From NCBI GenBank assembly GCA_025355965.1, contig JANXYR010000038.1:47776-111775 (forward strand): a stretch of DNA of 64,000 nt, read 5' to 3'. Shown piece after piece: positions 54,287-62,756 of this stretch. Both the position numbers and the translations under genes were made by a program. This DNA comes from Geobacteraceae bacterium. Its GTDB lineage: Bacteria; Desulfobacterota; Desulfuromonadia; Geobacterales; Pseudopelobacteraceae. Every line of letters begins with the position of its first letter. The stretch's first letter is position 1. Below the pieces are notes generated by a model that did no database searches, was not told where the DNA came from, and saw only the letters and a program-made list of their open reading frames with translations.

Positions 54287-55003
54287 TTGATAAATGAAGA
54301 ACGGGTAGCGCAAACAGGTCTTGCTAACTACAGCATGAGTATAGCATCAGGTTTCTTATTGGAGTTCCTGATACATACCGCGGATTCGACGAGTAAACTG
54401 CGGCCAAACTTTAGCATATTTTTGAGAGAATTAAATATGGAAAATCCCGGATTGGACCTGCAAACATCTATAATGTTTTCTGTATTGAAGCTATTCATTA
54501 TTCCGGTCGGGGGCGGTATTCCTGCTGGTGTTTTGCTTGCGAGCTCTAAAGGATTGCTCTGGCCTATAACCACAGGGCTCTATTTGGTTTCGGATATAGC
54601 TCTGGCTCTTGCTTTTGAACCGATACTTCGACTTATCGCTGTGGTGCTAGGGAAAATATCTTTTCTAACCCGCTTCAATGCTGTTTTTAAGGCTGTAGCG
54701 GCTCGCAGCGTAGCACATATTGGCGGCACCAGCGCAGGCCCCCTTGCACTCGTTATGATTTCCTTTGGCGTAGATCCTATGACAGGGCGTGCCTCGGCGC
54801 ACGCCGCAGGGCACGGATTCATTGCCGGATGGACCATTGCCATCACTGGAGACATGCTTTACTTTGCCGTCATCGCGCTCACGACTTTGCGCCTGAATTC
54901 GTACTTTCGAGATCCGAACACCACAATGCTGATCGTCCTTGGCGCTATGTTAGTTGTGCCTGTACTGGTGCGCTATTTCCGAACAAAGAAGAGTCTGTAT
55001 TGA
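54287..55003 (+). CDS. Polytopic membrane protein, unknown
   Basis: This 238-aa frame has about five or six hydrophobic segments (near residues 54-80, 85-118, 150-170, 175-200 and 215-232) and a small His-rich motif (ASAHAAGHGFIAGW). I do not recognise its family. The first in-frame start is TTG at 54287; ATG at 54335 (MSIASGFLLEF) is an alternative, and no ribosome-binding site decides between them. It faces away from the ferritin-like gene across 30 bp, so they may share a regulatory region. A gene relic follows downstream. Confidence 0.6.
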   Translation: MINEERVAQTGLANYSMSIASGFLLEFLIHTADSTSKLRPNFSIFLRELNMENPGLDLQTSIMFSVLKLFIIPVGGGIPAGVLLASSKGLLWPITTGLYLVSDIALALAFEPILRLIAVVLGKISFLTRFNAVFKAVAARSVAHIGGTSAGPLALVMISFGVDPMTGRASAHAAGHGFIAGWTIAITGDMLYFAVIALTTLRLNSYFRDPNTTMLIVLGAMLVVPVLVRYFRTKKSLY

Positions 55004-55042
55004 AATTTTATGGACATATTGCCGTTGTGATATTTACCCATT

Positions 55043-55165
55043 GGCAGATGGTGGCGGAAGAACGAAGAGATCGATCTGGTTCGGTGAATGCAAGTGGAGC
55101 ATCAACCCGGTCGGTGAGGATATCTACCGTAACCTGCAACGCAAGGCAAGACTAGTTGTATGGGG
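55043..55165 (+). pseudogene. Relic of a DUF234-type ATPase
   Basis: The plus strand reads GRWWRKNEEIDLV and, after a frameshift, GECKWSINPVGEDIY, the pattern of the C-terminal DUF234 nuclease-like part of archaeal-type ATPases (E-x-D and ECKW). The frame is broken by TGA and no upstream ATPase domain is present. The stretch 55004-55271 otherwise holds no intact gene. Confidence 0.65.
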
Positions 55166-55271
55166 TAAGGTTTAAAACTGTGGACTCTCTCCCAAATGGA
55201 GAGTGGACTTTTTCGTCTCAATACCAAGAGATCAGTACTAATCATATTTATGGTTGATCGGTCGTATTATC

Positions 55272-56558
55272 TTAACTCCGCCCCATCCCCAAATCCTGCC
55301 GCACGATTGTTTCCAACGACGCATCCAGCATGGCGCGGCGACAATCCACGCCATCAATGCTGCCGGTTTTCAGCTTGTTAAAGAAGCGGCAACCGCCGAA
55401 ACAGAGAGGTAGATAGGCGCACTCCAGGCATTCATCGTTTTTCCATAGGTCGAGATTATGGGATTCGCGGTAATCGTTGATGCCGTCTGAAAGGGTGCCG
55501 ATGGCAAATTCGGGCCACCCCATCAAGGGAGGACATTTGTAGAGAGAGCCGTCGTACGCGACCACCAGATTGTTGGTCAGCTCGATCATGCAGACCCCCA
55601 TGTGCGGTTTATCCACGGAAAAGCCGCGCCGCAGAGTTTCCCCACGCAGAAAGAGATTTGCCTCGATAAGCCACGGTTCGCTGCCGAATACGCAGGCGGC
55701 GCTATGCGGATCATGTCCACCAGATTTTGGATGGATCGGGCCGAATTGAACCGGACCCATATGTGCGGGGTCTATACCAGCTTCCAGCAGCGCATCAAGC
55801 ATCGCCGGGAACTCCCGGTAGTTCTCCTGGGTGAAATTGCCCCCCGGCTTGATGGTGATGAGATCGTAGACCGAGTGAAGATTGTCCACGATAAGCTTGA
55901 AACTTCCCAGACCGGAAACGAAGGGGCGTTGACTGTTATGAATTTCTTCCGGGCCGTCCAGGGTGATCTGGGCGCTTTTCAGTCCGAAGGGAAGCAAATT
56001 CTCGACTACAGGGCGGGTCAGCAGCGTGGCATTGGTCACCAGGCTACAGGAAAATTTCGTACCGGCGACCGTTGCCGCATCACGGAGAGGGCCAGCGATT
56101 TCTTTAAGCCGTGGGACTGCCATGAGCGGCTCGCCACCGTAAAAGCGGAGTTCCACGTCACGGCCACGGTCGATCTGTTCGCGTTTGATGTGAGCAACCA
56201 GAAGCCGGGCGGTTTCTTCGCTCATGGCATGGCTGCCACGAAAATGGTCTTCAAAACAGTAGGGACAGGCAAGGTTGCAATCCAGCGTCAGCACCACCGT
56301 AGCGGCAAAAGTGCCGGGACGGCTGTTGGTCAGATCAACCAGATTGGCCATAGCCTCCCGCTCTGCCGCCGGGTCATCCACCCACAGCTCCAAACGGCGC
56401 AGCATATGCTGATCGGCTTCTGACAAGGAACCTTCCTGTGCAGCGACAAGGAGCGTTTCCGGAACCCTGACCACTGAGCCTTTTTTGGTTGAATAGAGGA
56501 TCACAAAGCCGGGACGATCAGGATCGGGAAATGTTTTCAGGTAGCGGGACAACGGCAT
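55272..56558 (-). CDS. Geopeptide-type radical SAM/SPASM maturase
   Basis: The 428-aa protein starts at ATG 56558 (MPLSRYLKTFPDPDRPGF), with GGAG 8 bp upstream; a frame start at 56660 lies inside the precursor peptide. CNLACPYC (CxxxCxxC) near residue 114 opens the radical SAM domain, with YGGEPLM following. C-terminal SPASM cysteines appear in YKCPPLMGW and CLECAYLPLCFGGC. Such enzymes form thioether or carbon-carbon links on a ribosomal peptide; the 30-aa precursor is immediately upstream. The DxxxL-type ends and the neighbouring peptide identify it as the geopeptide family. Its product structure is unknown. Confidence 0.87.
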   Translation of the reverse strand: MPLSRYLKTFPDPDRPGFVILYSTKKGSVVRVPETLLVAAQEGSLSEADQHMLRRLELWVDDPAAEREAMANLVDLTNSRPGTFAATVVLTLDCNLACPYCFEDHFRGSHAMSEETARLLVAHIKREQIDRGRDVELRFYGGEPLMAVPRLKEIAGPLRDAATVAGTKFSCSLVTNATLLTRPVVENLLPFGLKSAQITLDGPEEIHNSQRPFVSGLGSFKLIVDNLHSVYDLITIKPGGNFTQENYREFPAMLDALLEAGIDPAHMGPVQFGPIHPKSGGHDPHSAACVFGSEPWLIEANLFLRGETLRRGFSVDKPHMGVCMIELTNNLVVAYDGSLYKCPPLMGWPEFAIGTLSDGINDYRESHNLDLWKNDECLECAYLPLCFGGCRFFNKLKTGSIDGVDCRRAMLDASLETIVRQDLGMGRS

Positions 56559-56578
56559 GGTGGTTTCTCCAAATAATG

Positions 56579-56602
56579 ATGGGGAGCGTAACACTCCCCA
56601 TC
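56579..56602 (-). promoter_or_regulatory. Hairpin between geopeptide and maturase genes
   Basis: An 8-bp stem ATGGGGAG/CTCCCCAT with a 7-base loop lies 20 bp after the precursor stop and 20 bp before the maturase start. It has no T-run. It may stabilise the precursor RNA or lower maturase expression relative to the peptide. Confidence 0.6.
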
Positions 56603-56620
56603 CTGTTCCGGGCCAGTACA

Positions 56621-56713
56621 TCAGGTAGCACGGGAGCTTGCTGCGCCACCGGTACAGCAAGAGTTGACCATCTCCGTATTTTCCACACCTTCATCCAGAA
56701 TTTCGATTGCCAT
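56621..56713 (-). CDS. Geopeptide RiPP precursor, 30 aa
   Basis: This small gene reads MAIEILDEGVENTEMVNSCC then TGGAASSRAT and a stop. A near-perfect ribosome-binding site (GGAGGTGAT) lies just upstream. The leader-like half is acidic; the C-terminal half has CC, TGG, AASS, the kind of Cys/Gly/Ala/Ser core seen in geopeptides, small ribosomal peptides from Geobacter that are modified by the adjacent radical SAM maturase. It is immediately upstream of that maturase on the same strand. Its biological role is unknown. The pairing, start site and composition make it very likely a real gene. Confidence 0.82.
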   Translation of the reverse strand: MAIEILDEGVENTEMVNSCCTGGAASSRAT

Positions 56714-56887
56714 TGATATCACCTCCCTTCATGGTTGTTTGGTCCCTTCTTCATATAGACAGGGCTTTTAATTAAACTACAGTATACAAAGCTGAAAATA
56801 TCTGCTAGAAGAAAACCGTCTTAAATCAGAAAAAATGCCATTCAAAATAAACCAATTATTTACTGTTAATACCTACAGGAGTACTGA

Positions 56888-58762
56888 TTGCGTCGTCCTG
56901 TTTTCCAAAAACTGCTCTTTGTGCTGCTGGCATTGCTGCTCAGCGGCATGGCGCCTGTTTTTGCCGACGACGATCCGCTTGAGACCCTTGGATTCACCGA
57001 CAACCCCGAAGAAGCGTTCGTCTCCACATCCCGCATTCTCCGTCCGACCTCCAAGATAGCCGAAAACGTCACCGTAATCACCGCCGCCGACATCGCCCGC
57101 CTCAACGCCCATACCCTGGCCGATATTCTGCAGACCGTGCCCGGCATTGAACTGGATTCTCTCCGCACCCCGTCAACCTTTACCTTCTTCAATATCCAGG
57201 GAGCGCTGAATACCACGGTGCTGGTGCTGATCGACGGTGTCCGTCAGAACGACTACCAGCAGAACATCGCTCTCCCCGGGCTGATCACGGTCCAGCAGAT
57301 AGAACGGATCGAGATCATCAAGGGGGCTGCGTCAGCAGCCTGGGGTTCGGCGTTGGGTGGGGTGATCAACATCATCACCAAATCGCCTGACCCGGAACGA
57401 TCGGTAGCTGGAGTGCTTTCCGGATCGATCGGTTCCAAGTTCACCACCGACTCCCGCGCAGAACTGAGCGGCGCCAAAGAGCGCTTCGGCTACTATCTGA
57501 CCGCCGGCAACATCCATTCGGATGGTCTCTCCCCCAATACCGGCACCAACCTGAACAACCTGTACGGCAAGCTCTCCTATCAGCTACCCGGCAACGGCAC
57601 GGTGACATTCGGCCTGTCGCATCTGACCGCCCGACCAGGGACGGATGAAGCGGACCTTGGTCCTCCCCGAAACTGGGGGTTTGTACATGACAACAATGAG
57701 TACCATCGCACCAACGGTTTTCTCAAGCTTACCCAACCGCTGGGCGATAAGCTGGCCCTTAATGTCGACGGCTATGTAACCGACAGGGATGACCATGCCA
57801 AATGGGGTGGGCGTGATGGTCAGGGAGCCATCACCTTTTTTAATGACTTCAACGCACGAGAATGGAGCCGGGGAACAAATGCCCGTCTGACTTGGGGCGA
57901 TGGCCAGAAGAATCTGGTGACCGGGCTTGAATACGGCCATATACACGCACGTGGCGGGGATCTGCTCAACCCGCCGCCAAGCTATGACATGGTCTGGGAC
58001 AGCTGGGCCTTCTACGGCAATGGTTCATACACGGCAGACCGTTTAACCATTCTTCCCGGCATCCGCCACGACATCACCGGTACCGCCGGCGATAAAACCA
58101 GCTACTCGCTGGGCGCTACCTATCAGCTTGCCGAAAATACGACGCTGCGCGCCTACGGCGCCAGCGGTTTCAGTCTGCCGACCCTTATCCACCCGGGCAT
58201 TCTGCAAAAGGTAAAAACCATACAGAGCGGCATAGAGAGTGGCGCGGTTCCGTACCTCTGGCTGAAGGGGACCTATTTCTTCAACGCCCTGCGCAACAGT
58301 CAATCGCTTGGACAACAGATTTCGACCACCAGCCAGGACCGCCAGGGATTTGAGATTGAAGCCCGCACCACGCCGTTTTACAACCTTTCCCTCGCCAGCG
58401 GCTATACTTACCTGCACGTCAAAAGCAGTGACACAGGTGAGCAGATACAGACCAACGACTCACAAGCCGTTCCTCCCCATCTGGTCAAGCTTGCCCTGAA
58501 CTATGATCATGCCGACCTCGGACTGCGCGGCGCGCTGACCGGCAACTATGTCTGGTGGAATTCACCTGCCGACTTTTATTCCAAAAGCAGCGGCATGATC
58601 TGGGATCTGCACCTGACCTGGAAGGTGAAGCCGAAATCAGAATTATCGCCGGAGCTGTTCTTCTCCGGGCACAACCTGTTCAACGGCGAGCAATCTACTG
58701 ACAATCAGCTTTCCCCTAACGCGCAACGCTGGTTCGAAGGCGGAGTGAGGGTGAACTTCTGA
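56888..58762 (+). CDS. TonB-dependent outer-membrane receptor
   Basis: The 624-aa protein starts at TTG 56888 with AGGAG 6 bp upstream. A signal peptide spans residues 1-26 (LLFVLLALLLSGMAPVFAD). The plug domain (ENVTVITAADIARLNAHTLADILQTVPG, near 55-83, with GVRQNDYQQ and GAASAAWGSALGGVINI) is followed by a 22-strand barrel that ends in GGVRVNF with terminal Phe. Such receptors import metal chelates, vitamins or other scarce ligands using TonB energy. It is divergent from the geopeptide genes and overlaps a periplasmic binding protein gene. The ligand is unknown. Confidence 0.92.
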   Translation: MRRPVFQKLLFVLLALLLSGMAPVFADDDPLETLGFTDNPEEAFVSTSRILRPTSKIAENVTVITAADIARLNAHTLADILQTVPGIELDSLRTPSTFTFFNIQGALNTTVLVLIDGVRQNDYQQNIALPGLITVQQIERIEIIKGAASAAWGSALGGVINIITKSPDPERSVAGVLSGSIGSKFTTDSRAELSGAKERFGYYLTAGNIHSDGLSPNTGTNLNNLYGKLSYQLPGNGTVTFGLSHLTARPGTDEADLGPPRNWGFVHDNNEYHRTNGFLKLTQPLGDKLALNVDGYVTDRDDHAKWGGRDGQGAITFFNDFNAREWSRGTNARLTWGDGQKNLVTGLEYGHIHARGGDLLNPPPSYDMVWDSWAFYGNGSYTADRLTILPGIRHDITGTAGDKTSYSLGATYQLAENTTLRAYGASGFSLPTLIHPGILQKVKTIQSGIESGAVPYLWLKGTYFFNALRNSQSLGQQISTTSQDRQGFEIEARTTPFYNLSLASGYTYLHVKSSDTGEQIQTNDSQAVPPHLVKLALNYDHADLGLRGALTGNYVWWNSPADFYSKSSGMIWDLHLTWKVKPKSELSPELFFSGHNLFNGEQSTDNQLSPNAQRWFEGGVRVNF

Positions 58763-59637
58763 TGAGACGCTTCATTCTCACCATACTCGCCCTGGCGACC
58801 CTGTTCCCCTCCCTGGCCCAGGCTTACGACATCCTGATACTCCAAAGCCGCCGTGACCCGGCCTATGAAGATGTCCTGAAAGGGTTACGCGCAGAGCACA
58901 ATGCTTCGAAGCGCTTACTCGTACTGTCCGACTACTCCGAGGTGGATGTTGTCCGGATTGTACGTGAAGACCGACCCAGGCTGATCCTGGCTGTCGGTGA
59001 CACCGCTCTGACTGCGGCCCGCAAGGTTCAGCAGACCCCGGTGGTCGCCACAATGTCGCTCGGCATCCATAACCGGAAGGCTTCGCAGACCAACTTGACC
59101 GGCATCGGCATGTTTGCTCCGCCTGAACGCTATATCAGCATATTCAAAACAATGAAAACCAGGCGCGTTGGCGTTGTCTACAATGCGGCCAAAAGCGGCT
59201 GGTATCTGCGCCTGGCCCGCCAAGCTGCTGAAGCCGCCGGCGTCGAACTGGTGACCCGTGAAGTCTCCGCACCCCGCGACACCATCGAAAAACTTTCGTC
59301 ACTGGCCGGCAAGGTGGATGCGCTCTGGATGCTGCCGGACAACACGGCAGTAACGCGGGAAACAACCGAGGCATATTTCCTCTTTGGCCAGCAGCAGACT
59401 GTCCCGGTAGTCGCTTTTGCCGCTAATTATCTGGGTCTGGGGGCGGCGGCCGTACTTGAACTCGATCGGGTGGCCATTGGGCGTCAGGCTGATGCCATGA
59501 TTGCGAAACTGCTTAACAGTGAGAACAGTGAGAACAGCCCACTTCGTTTTCCAAATGGTACGAAAATCAAGACCAATCCCAACGTATTTAAAAACCTCGG
59601 CCCCTCCTTCAGCGAGACTAACGCCCTGTTGCAATAA
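58762..59637 (+). CDS. ABC-type substrate-binding protein (PF04392-like)
   Basis: The 291-aa protein has a signal peptide (residues 1-21, ending LAQA). The mature part is a two-lobe periplasmic binding fold: LILQSRRDPAYEDVLKGLRAE, AVGDTALTAARKV, VGVVYNAAKSGW and WMLPDNTAVTRET. It matches the ABC_sub_bind family, whose ligands are mostly unknown. It directly overlaps the TonB receptor stop by one base, so they are co-transcribed and may act in one uptake path. A short NSENSENS micro-repeat lies near the C-terminus. No ABC permease or ATPase is in the window. Confidence 0.85.
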   Translation: MRRFILTILALATLFPSLAQAYDILILQSRRDPAYEDVLKGLRAEHNASKRLLVLSDYSEVDVVRIVREDRPRLILAVGDTALTAARKVQQTPVVATMSLGIHNRKASQTNLTGIGMFAPPERYISIFKTMKTRRVGVVYNAAKSGWYLRLARQAAEAAGVELVTREVSAPRDTIEKLSSLAGKVDALWMLPDNTAVTRETTEAYFLFGQQQTVPVVAFAANYLGLGAAAVLELDRVAIGRQADAMIAKLLNSENSENSPLRFPNGTKIKTNPNVFKNLGPSFSETNALLQ

Positions 59638-59648
59638 TCAATCAGGTT

Positions 59649-59677
59649 TTGACAAATATTTCATTTTGTGGTAAATG
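59649..59677 (+). promoter_or_regulatory. Possible promoter upstream of a terminator, before hisI
   Basis: TTGACA at 59649-59654 is a good -35, but TAAATG at 59672-59677 after 17 bp is a weak -10. If used, the transcript would meet a terminator after about 45 bases. Confidence 0.35.
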
Positions 59678-59727
59678 GACAGCTGCTTTTTTATTTGGCA
59701 TGTCCCTGCACTGCGGCCATTCTTCAA

Positions 59728-59760
59728 AACGCCCTGTCATTCTCAGGGCGTTTTTTCTTT
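59728..59760 (+). terminator. Strong Rho-independent terminator before hisI
   Basis: AACGCCCTG at 59728-59736 pairs with CAGGGCGTT at 59744-59752 across a 7-base loop, followed by TTTTTTCTTT. It ends the TonB-binding protein operon and lies 26 bp before the hisI start. Confidence 0.9.
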
Positions 59761-59785
59761 AAACTACCAGGTTCGGAGGTATAAC

Positions 59786-60163
59786 GTGATTCAGATTGAT
59801 TTTGACAAAATGGGTGGGCTGATCCCGGCAGTAATCCAGGACTACGAAAATGGCGAGATCCTGATGGTGGCCTTTATGGATAAAAAGACCCTTGATTTGA
59901 CCCTTAAGGACGGCAAGACATGGTTCTTCAGCCGTACCCGCAACAAGTACTGGATGAAGGGCGAAGAGTCCGGCAATACTCAGGACGTTATGGAAGTGCT
60001 CACCGACTGCGATGCCGACACCGTCGTCATCAAGGTAAAACAGAACGGCCCTGCCGCCTGCCACACCGGCAACCGCAGCTGTTTTTATGTGAAATGGGAA
60101 AACGGTGAGTGGGTGGAGCATTCAAAGCCGCTGTTTGACCCGAACGAAGTCTATAAAAAATAA
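59786..60163 (+). CDS. hisI: Phosphoribosyl-AMP cyclohydrolase HisI
   Basis: The 125-aa protein starts at GTG 59786 with GGAGG at 59775-59779, 6 bp upstream. It begins IQIDFDKMGGLIPAVIQD. Motifs include EILMVAFMD and TWFFSRTRNKYWMKGEESG. Metal-binding CDAD is followed by ACHTGNRSCF with two His/Cys-type ligands. HisI hydrolyses phosphoribosyl-AMP in step 3 of histidine synthesis. It is single-domain (no fused HisE). The following gene is hisG. A frame start at 59675 adds a non-family extension and crosses the terminator. Confidence 0.95.
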   Translation: MIQIDFDKMGGLIPAVIQDYENGEILMVAFMDKKTLDLTLKDGKTWFFSRTRNKYWMKGEESGNTQDVMEVLTDCDADTVVIKVKQNGPAACHTGNRSCFYVKWENGEWVEHSKPLFDPNEVYKK

Positions 60164-60208
60164 TCATCCACTTGAAAAGCTATAGTTTCCCACCAAGAGA
60201 GGATTATC

Positions 60209-61084
60209 ATGTCAAACATACTGAATTTCGGCATCCCCAAAGGGAGCCTCGAAGACGCAACCGTTGGCCTTTTTAAAAAAGCCGGCTGGCAGATCAGCAT
60301 CTCCTCACGCAGCTATTTCCCCGGTGTTGATGACACAGAGATGAACTGCAAGCTTATCCGTCCGCAGGAAATGGCCCGTTACGTTGAGCGTGAGACTATT
60401 GACGCCGGTATTGCCGGACGAGATTGGGTGCGGGAAAATGACTCCGATGTCGTTGAAGTGTGCGAAATGGTTTACTCCAAAGTTTCGCGCCGCCCAGCCC
60501 GCTGGGTGCTGGTAGTCAACGCAGATTCAAAGGTGCAGAAGCCGGAAGATCTTCACGGCGCCACCATTTCTACAGAACTGGTCGGTTTTACCAAGCGCTA
60601 TTTTGCCGAGCGGGATATTCCGGTAAACGTTGAGTTTTCCTGGGGCGCCACCGAAGCAAAAGTTGTTGATGGTCTCTGCGACGCCATTGTCGAAGTGACC
60701 GAAACCGGCTCAACCATAAAAGCAAATGGGCTGCGTATCGTCTGTGAACTGATGGAATCTGTGCCTGTTCTGCTGGCAAGCAAAGCCGCTTGGGCAGATC
60801 CATGGAAAAGGGCAAAGATCAACCAGATTGCCACATTGCTTAAATCGTCACTGGCAGCCGAGGGGATGGTAGGCTTAAAGATGAACGCTCCGGCGGATAA
60901 GGTTGATGCTATAACCAAGCTGCTTCCGAGCCTCAAGAACCCGACGGTATCACACCTCTATAACTCCGATTGGCTCTCAATCGAGAGCATTTTGTCCGAG
61001 AAGGACGTTCGCCGTGTTGTACCTCATCTCCTTGAACTGGGTGCCGAGGGCATCATCGAGTACCCGCTTAACAAGATTATTTAA
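60209..61084 (+). CDS. hisG: ATP phosphoribosyltransferase HisG, long form
   Basis: The 291-aa protein is the long, hexameric form with a C-terminal regulatory domain. It begins [23 protein letters not shown] and [14 protein letters not shown] mark the catalytic core. [16 protein letters not shown] matches the PRPP-binding loop. The HisG_C domain follows from about residue 215 ([20 protein letters not shown]), the binding region for the feedback inhibitor histidine. It performs the first step of histidine synthesis. It is near hisI (46 bp) but the other his genes are not in the window. Confidence 0.93.
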   Translation: MSNILNFGIPKGSLEDATVGLFKKAGWQISISSRSYFPGVDDTEMNCKLIRPQEMARYVERETIDAGIAGRDWVRENDSDVVEVCEMVYSKVSRRPARWVLVVNADSKVQKPEDLHGATISTELVGFTKRYFAERDIPVNVEFSWGATEAKVVDGLCDAIVEVTETGSTIKANGLRIVCELMESVPVLLASKAAWADPWKRAKINQIATLLKSSLAAEGMVGLKMNAPADKVDAITKLLPSLKNPTVSHLYNSDWLSIESILSEKDVRRVVPHLLELGAEGIIEYPLNKII

Positions 61085-61119
61085 GAGAAACAGCGCCAAT
61101 CGGCCATGGATTACAACGT

Positions 61120-62190
61120 ATGATGATGGACAAGATAGAAGAACTGGAGAGACGTTATCAAGAGTTGGAAGCACTGCTTTCCGACCCGGTAGTTATCTCA
61201 AATCAGCCGGAGTTTCGCAAACTCTCCCGTGAACATTCCGACCTGAGTGAACTGGTGGCGGCCTATCGTCGCTATCGGAAAGTGCTCGGCGAAATTTCAG
61301 ATAATCGGGAACTTTTATCTGACCCGGATATGAAAGAAATGGCTGAGGATGAACTGAAAAGTCTGGAAACCGAAAAGGACCAACTTGATGCCGACATCCG
61401 GCTGTTGCTGCTCCCCAAGGATCCGAATGACGACAAGAGCGTCATCCTGGAGATTCGTGCCGGAACCGGTGGAGACGAATCGGCCCTGTTCGGCGGCGAC
61501 CTGTTCCGCATGTATTCGCGCTATGCCGACGCCAATCGCTGGAAGGTCGAGATCATTTCTGCCTCCGAATCAGAGCGGGGCGGCTATAAAGAAATTATTG
61601 CTTCCGTGGAAGGCGTAGGTGTCTTTGCCAAACTCAAGTACGAATCCGGCACCCACCGCGTTCAGCGCGTACCTGAGACCGAGGCCCAAGGGCGTATTCA
61701 CACAAGCGCCTGCACCGTGGCAATTATGCCGGAAGCGGAAGATGTTGATATAGATATCCGCCCGGATGACCTGAAGATAGATGTGTATCGTTCTTCCGGT
61801 GCCGGTGGGCAGCATGTCAACACCACCGACTCCGCTGTGCGTATAACGCATCTGCCGACCGGCACTGTCGTCGCCTGTCAGGAAGAGCGCAGCCAGATAA
61901 AGAACCGCGCCACAGCCATGAAGGTACTTAAAACCCGTATACTTGACACCATCCAGCAGGCTCAGGATTCAAAATTGGCTGCAGACCGCAAGCAGCAGGT
62001 AGGGTCAGGCGATCGGAGCGAGCGTATCCGCACCTACAACTTCCCGCAAGGGCGGATGACGGACCACCGCATCGGGCTAACGCTCTATCGCCTGGATTCG
62101 ATCATGGCTGGCGATATTGCAGAAATCACCGATGCCCTTAGAGCGTATTACCAAATGGAGGCGCTTAAAGCGCAGAGCGAAGGAAATTGA
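61120..62190 (+). CDS. prfA: Peptide chain release factor 1
   Basis: The 356-aa protein has the class I release factor layout: an N-terminal coiled domain, and the GGQ motif in [20 protein letters not shown] near residue 226 that catalyses peptidyl-tRNA hydrolysis. RGGYKEI and the [11 protein letters not shown] segment follow. A PxT-type anticodon-like motif in the ALKVLKTR region fits RF1. RF1 reads UAA and UAG stops. The start offers three adjacent ATG codons at 61120-61128. In many bacteria prfA is next to DUF1385 and rpmE, whereas here it follows hisG. Confidence 0.95.
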   Translation: MMMDKIEELERRYQELEALLSDPVVISNQPEFRKLSREHSDLSELVAAYRRYRKVLGEISDNRELLSDPDMKEMAEDELKSLETEKDQLDADIRLLLLPKDPNDDKSVILEIRAGTGGDESALFGGDLFRMYSRYADANRWKVEIISASESERGGYKEIIASVEGVGVFAKLKYESGTHRVQRVPETEAQGRIHTSACTVAIMPEAEDVDIDIRPDDLKIDVYRSSGAGGQHVNTTDSAVRITHLPTGTVVACQEERSQIKNRATAMKVLKTRILDTIQQAQDSKLAADRKQQVGSGDRSERIRTYNFPQGRMTDHRIGLTLYRLDSIMAGDIAEITDALRAYYQMEALKAQSEGN

Positions 62191-62224
62191 TACGCAGATA
62201 AGTTCGGTATGCTATGGTGAGGTT

Positions 62225-62743
62225 ATGCCCCGATTACTGGAAAATTATCAACAACTGACCGCCAGAGTCGATGCTCTCTGCAAAACGATTGCAGACACCC
62301 TGGGAAAACAGATTACCTGCTCGGCTGGTTGCAGCTCCTGCTGCACTTCCATTACGATTTTTCCTGTAGAAGCAGCGGCTATGCGGGAAGCACTGAATAA
62401 TCTGCCGGATCAGAAAGCTGAGGAAATTCGACGACATGTTTTAGAACATGCCGAAGATGAACGTTGCCCGCTCCTGTTTCACCACCAATGCCTGTTGTAT
62501 GAAGCCCGCCCGATTATCTGCCGTACCCACGGATTACCAATCATCTACACCGCAGAAGGTCAGCGCAATAGCGACTGTTGCCCTCATAACCTGACCGACT
62601 CAGAATCCCCCCTGTCAGGCACGAGCGTAGTAGATCTGGACAAGCTCAATACGCTACTCGTAGCGGTCAACTCCATCTACATGTCACAAAATGAAAGCAG
62701 CGACACAGAGTTACGAGTAACAATCGCTGCAGCTCTTAAATGA
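62225..62743 (+). CDS. YkgJ-family cysteine-cluster protein
   Basis: The 172-aa protein starts at ATG 62225; a frame start at 62117 adds sequence from inside prfA. The cysteines follow the YkgJ pattern, with CSAGCSSCC near residue 31 and CPLLFHHQCLLYEARPIICRTHG further on. These ligands bind zinc or iron. The function is unknown; a metal-binding or iron-sulfur chaperone-like role has been suggested for the family. The gene follows prfA by 34 bp in the same direction and may be in its operon. The convergent amidase gene ends 13 bp beyond its stop. Confidence 0.8.
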   Translation: MPRLLENYQQLTARVDALCKTIADTLGKQITCSAGCSSCCTSITIFPVEAAAMREALNNLPDQKAEEIRRHVLEHAEDERCPLLFHHQCLLYEARPIICRTHGLPIIYTAEGQRNSDCCPHNLTDSESPLSGTSVVDLDKLNTLLVAVNSIYMSQNESSDTELRVTIAAALK

Positions 62744-62756
62744 ATTGTAGTTTATG

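Noticed and set aside
59516..59538. Small AACAGTGAG repeat in the binding-protein gene
   Set aside because: It is a short slippage-type repeat encoding NSENSENS and shows no sign of a larger structure.
59675..59785. Upstream extension of hisI (starting MDSCFF)
   Set aside because: It crosses the terminator and has no HisI-like sequence; GTG at 59786 has a good ribosome-binding site.
62117..62224. Upstream extension of the YkgJ-type gene
   Set aside because: It lies inside prfA in another frame and has no family support; the cysteine protein starts cleanly at 62225.
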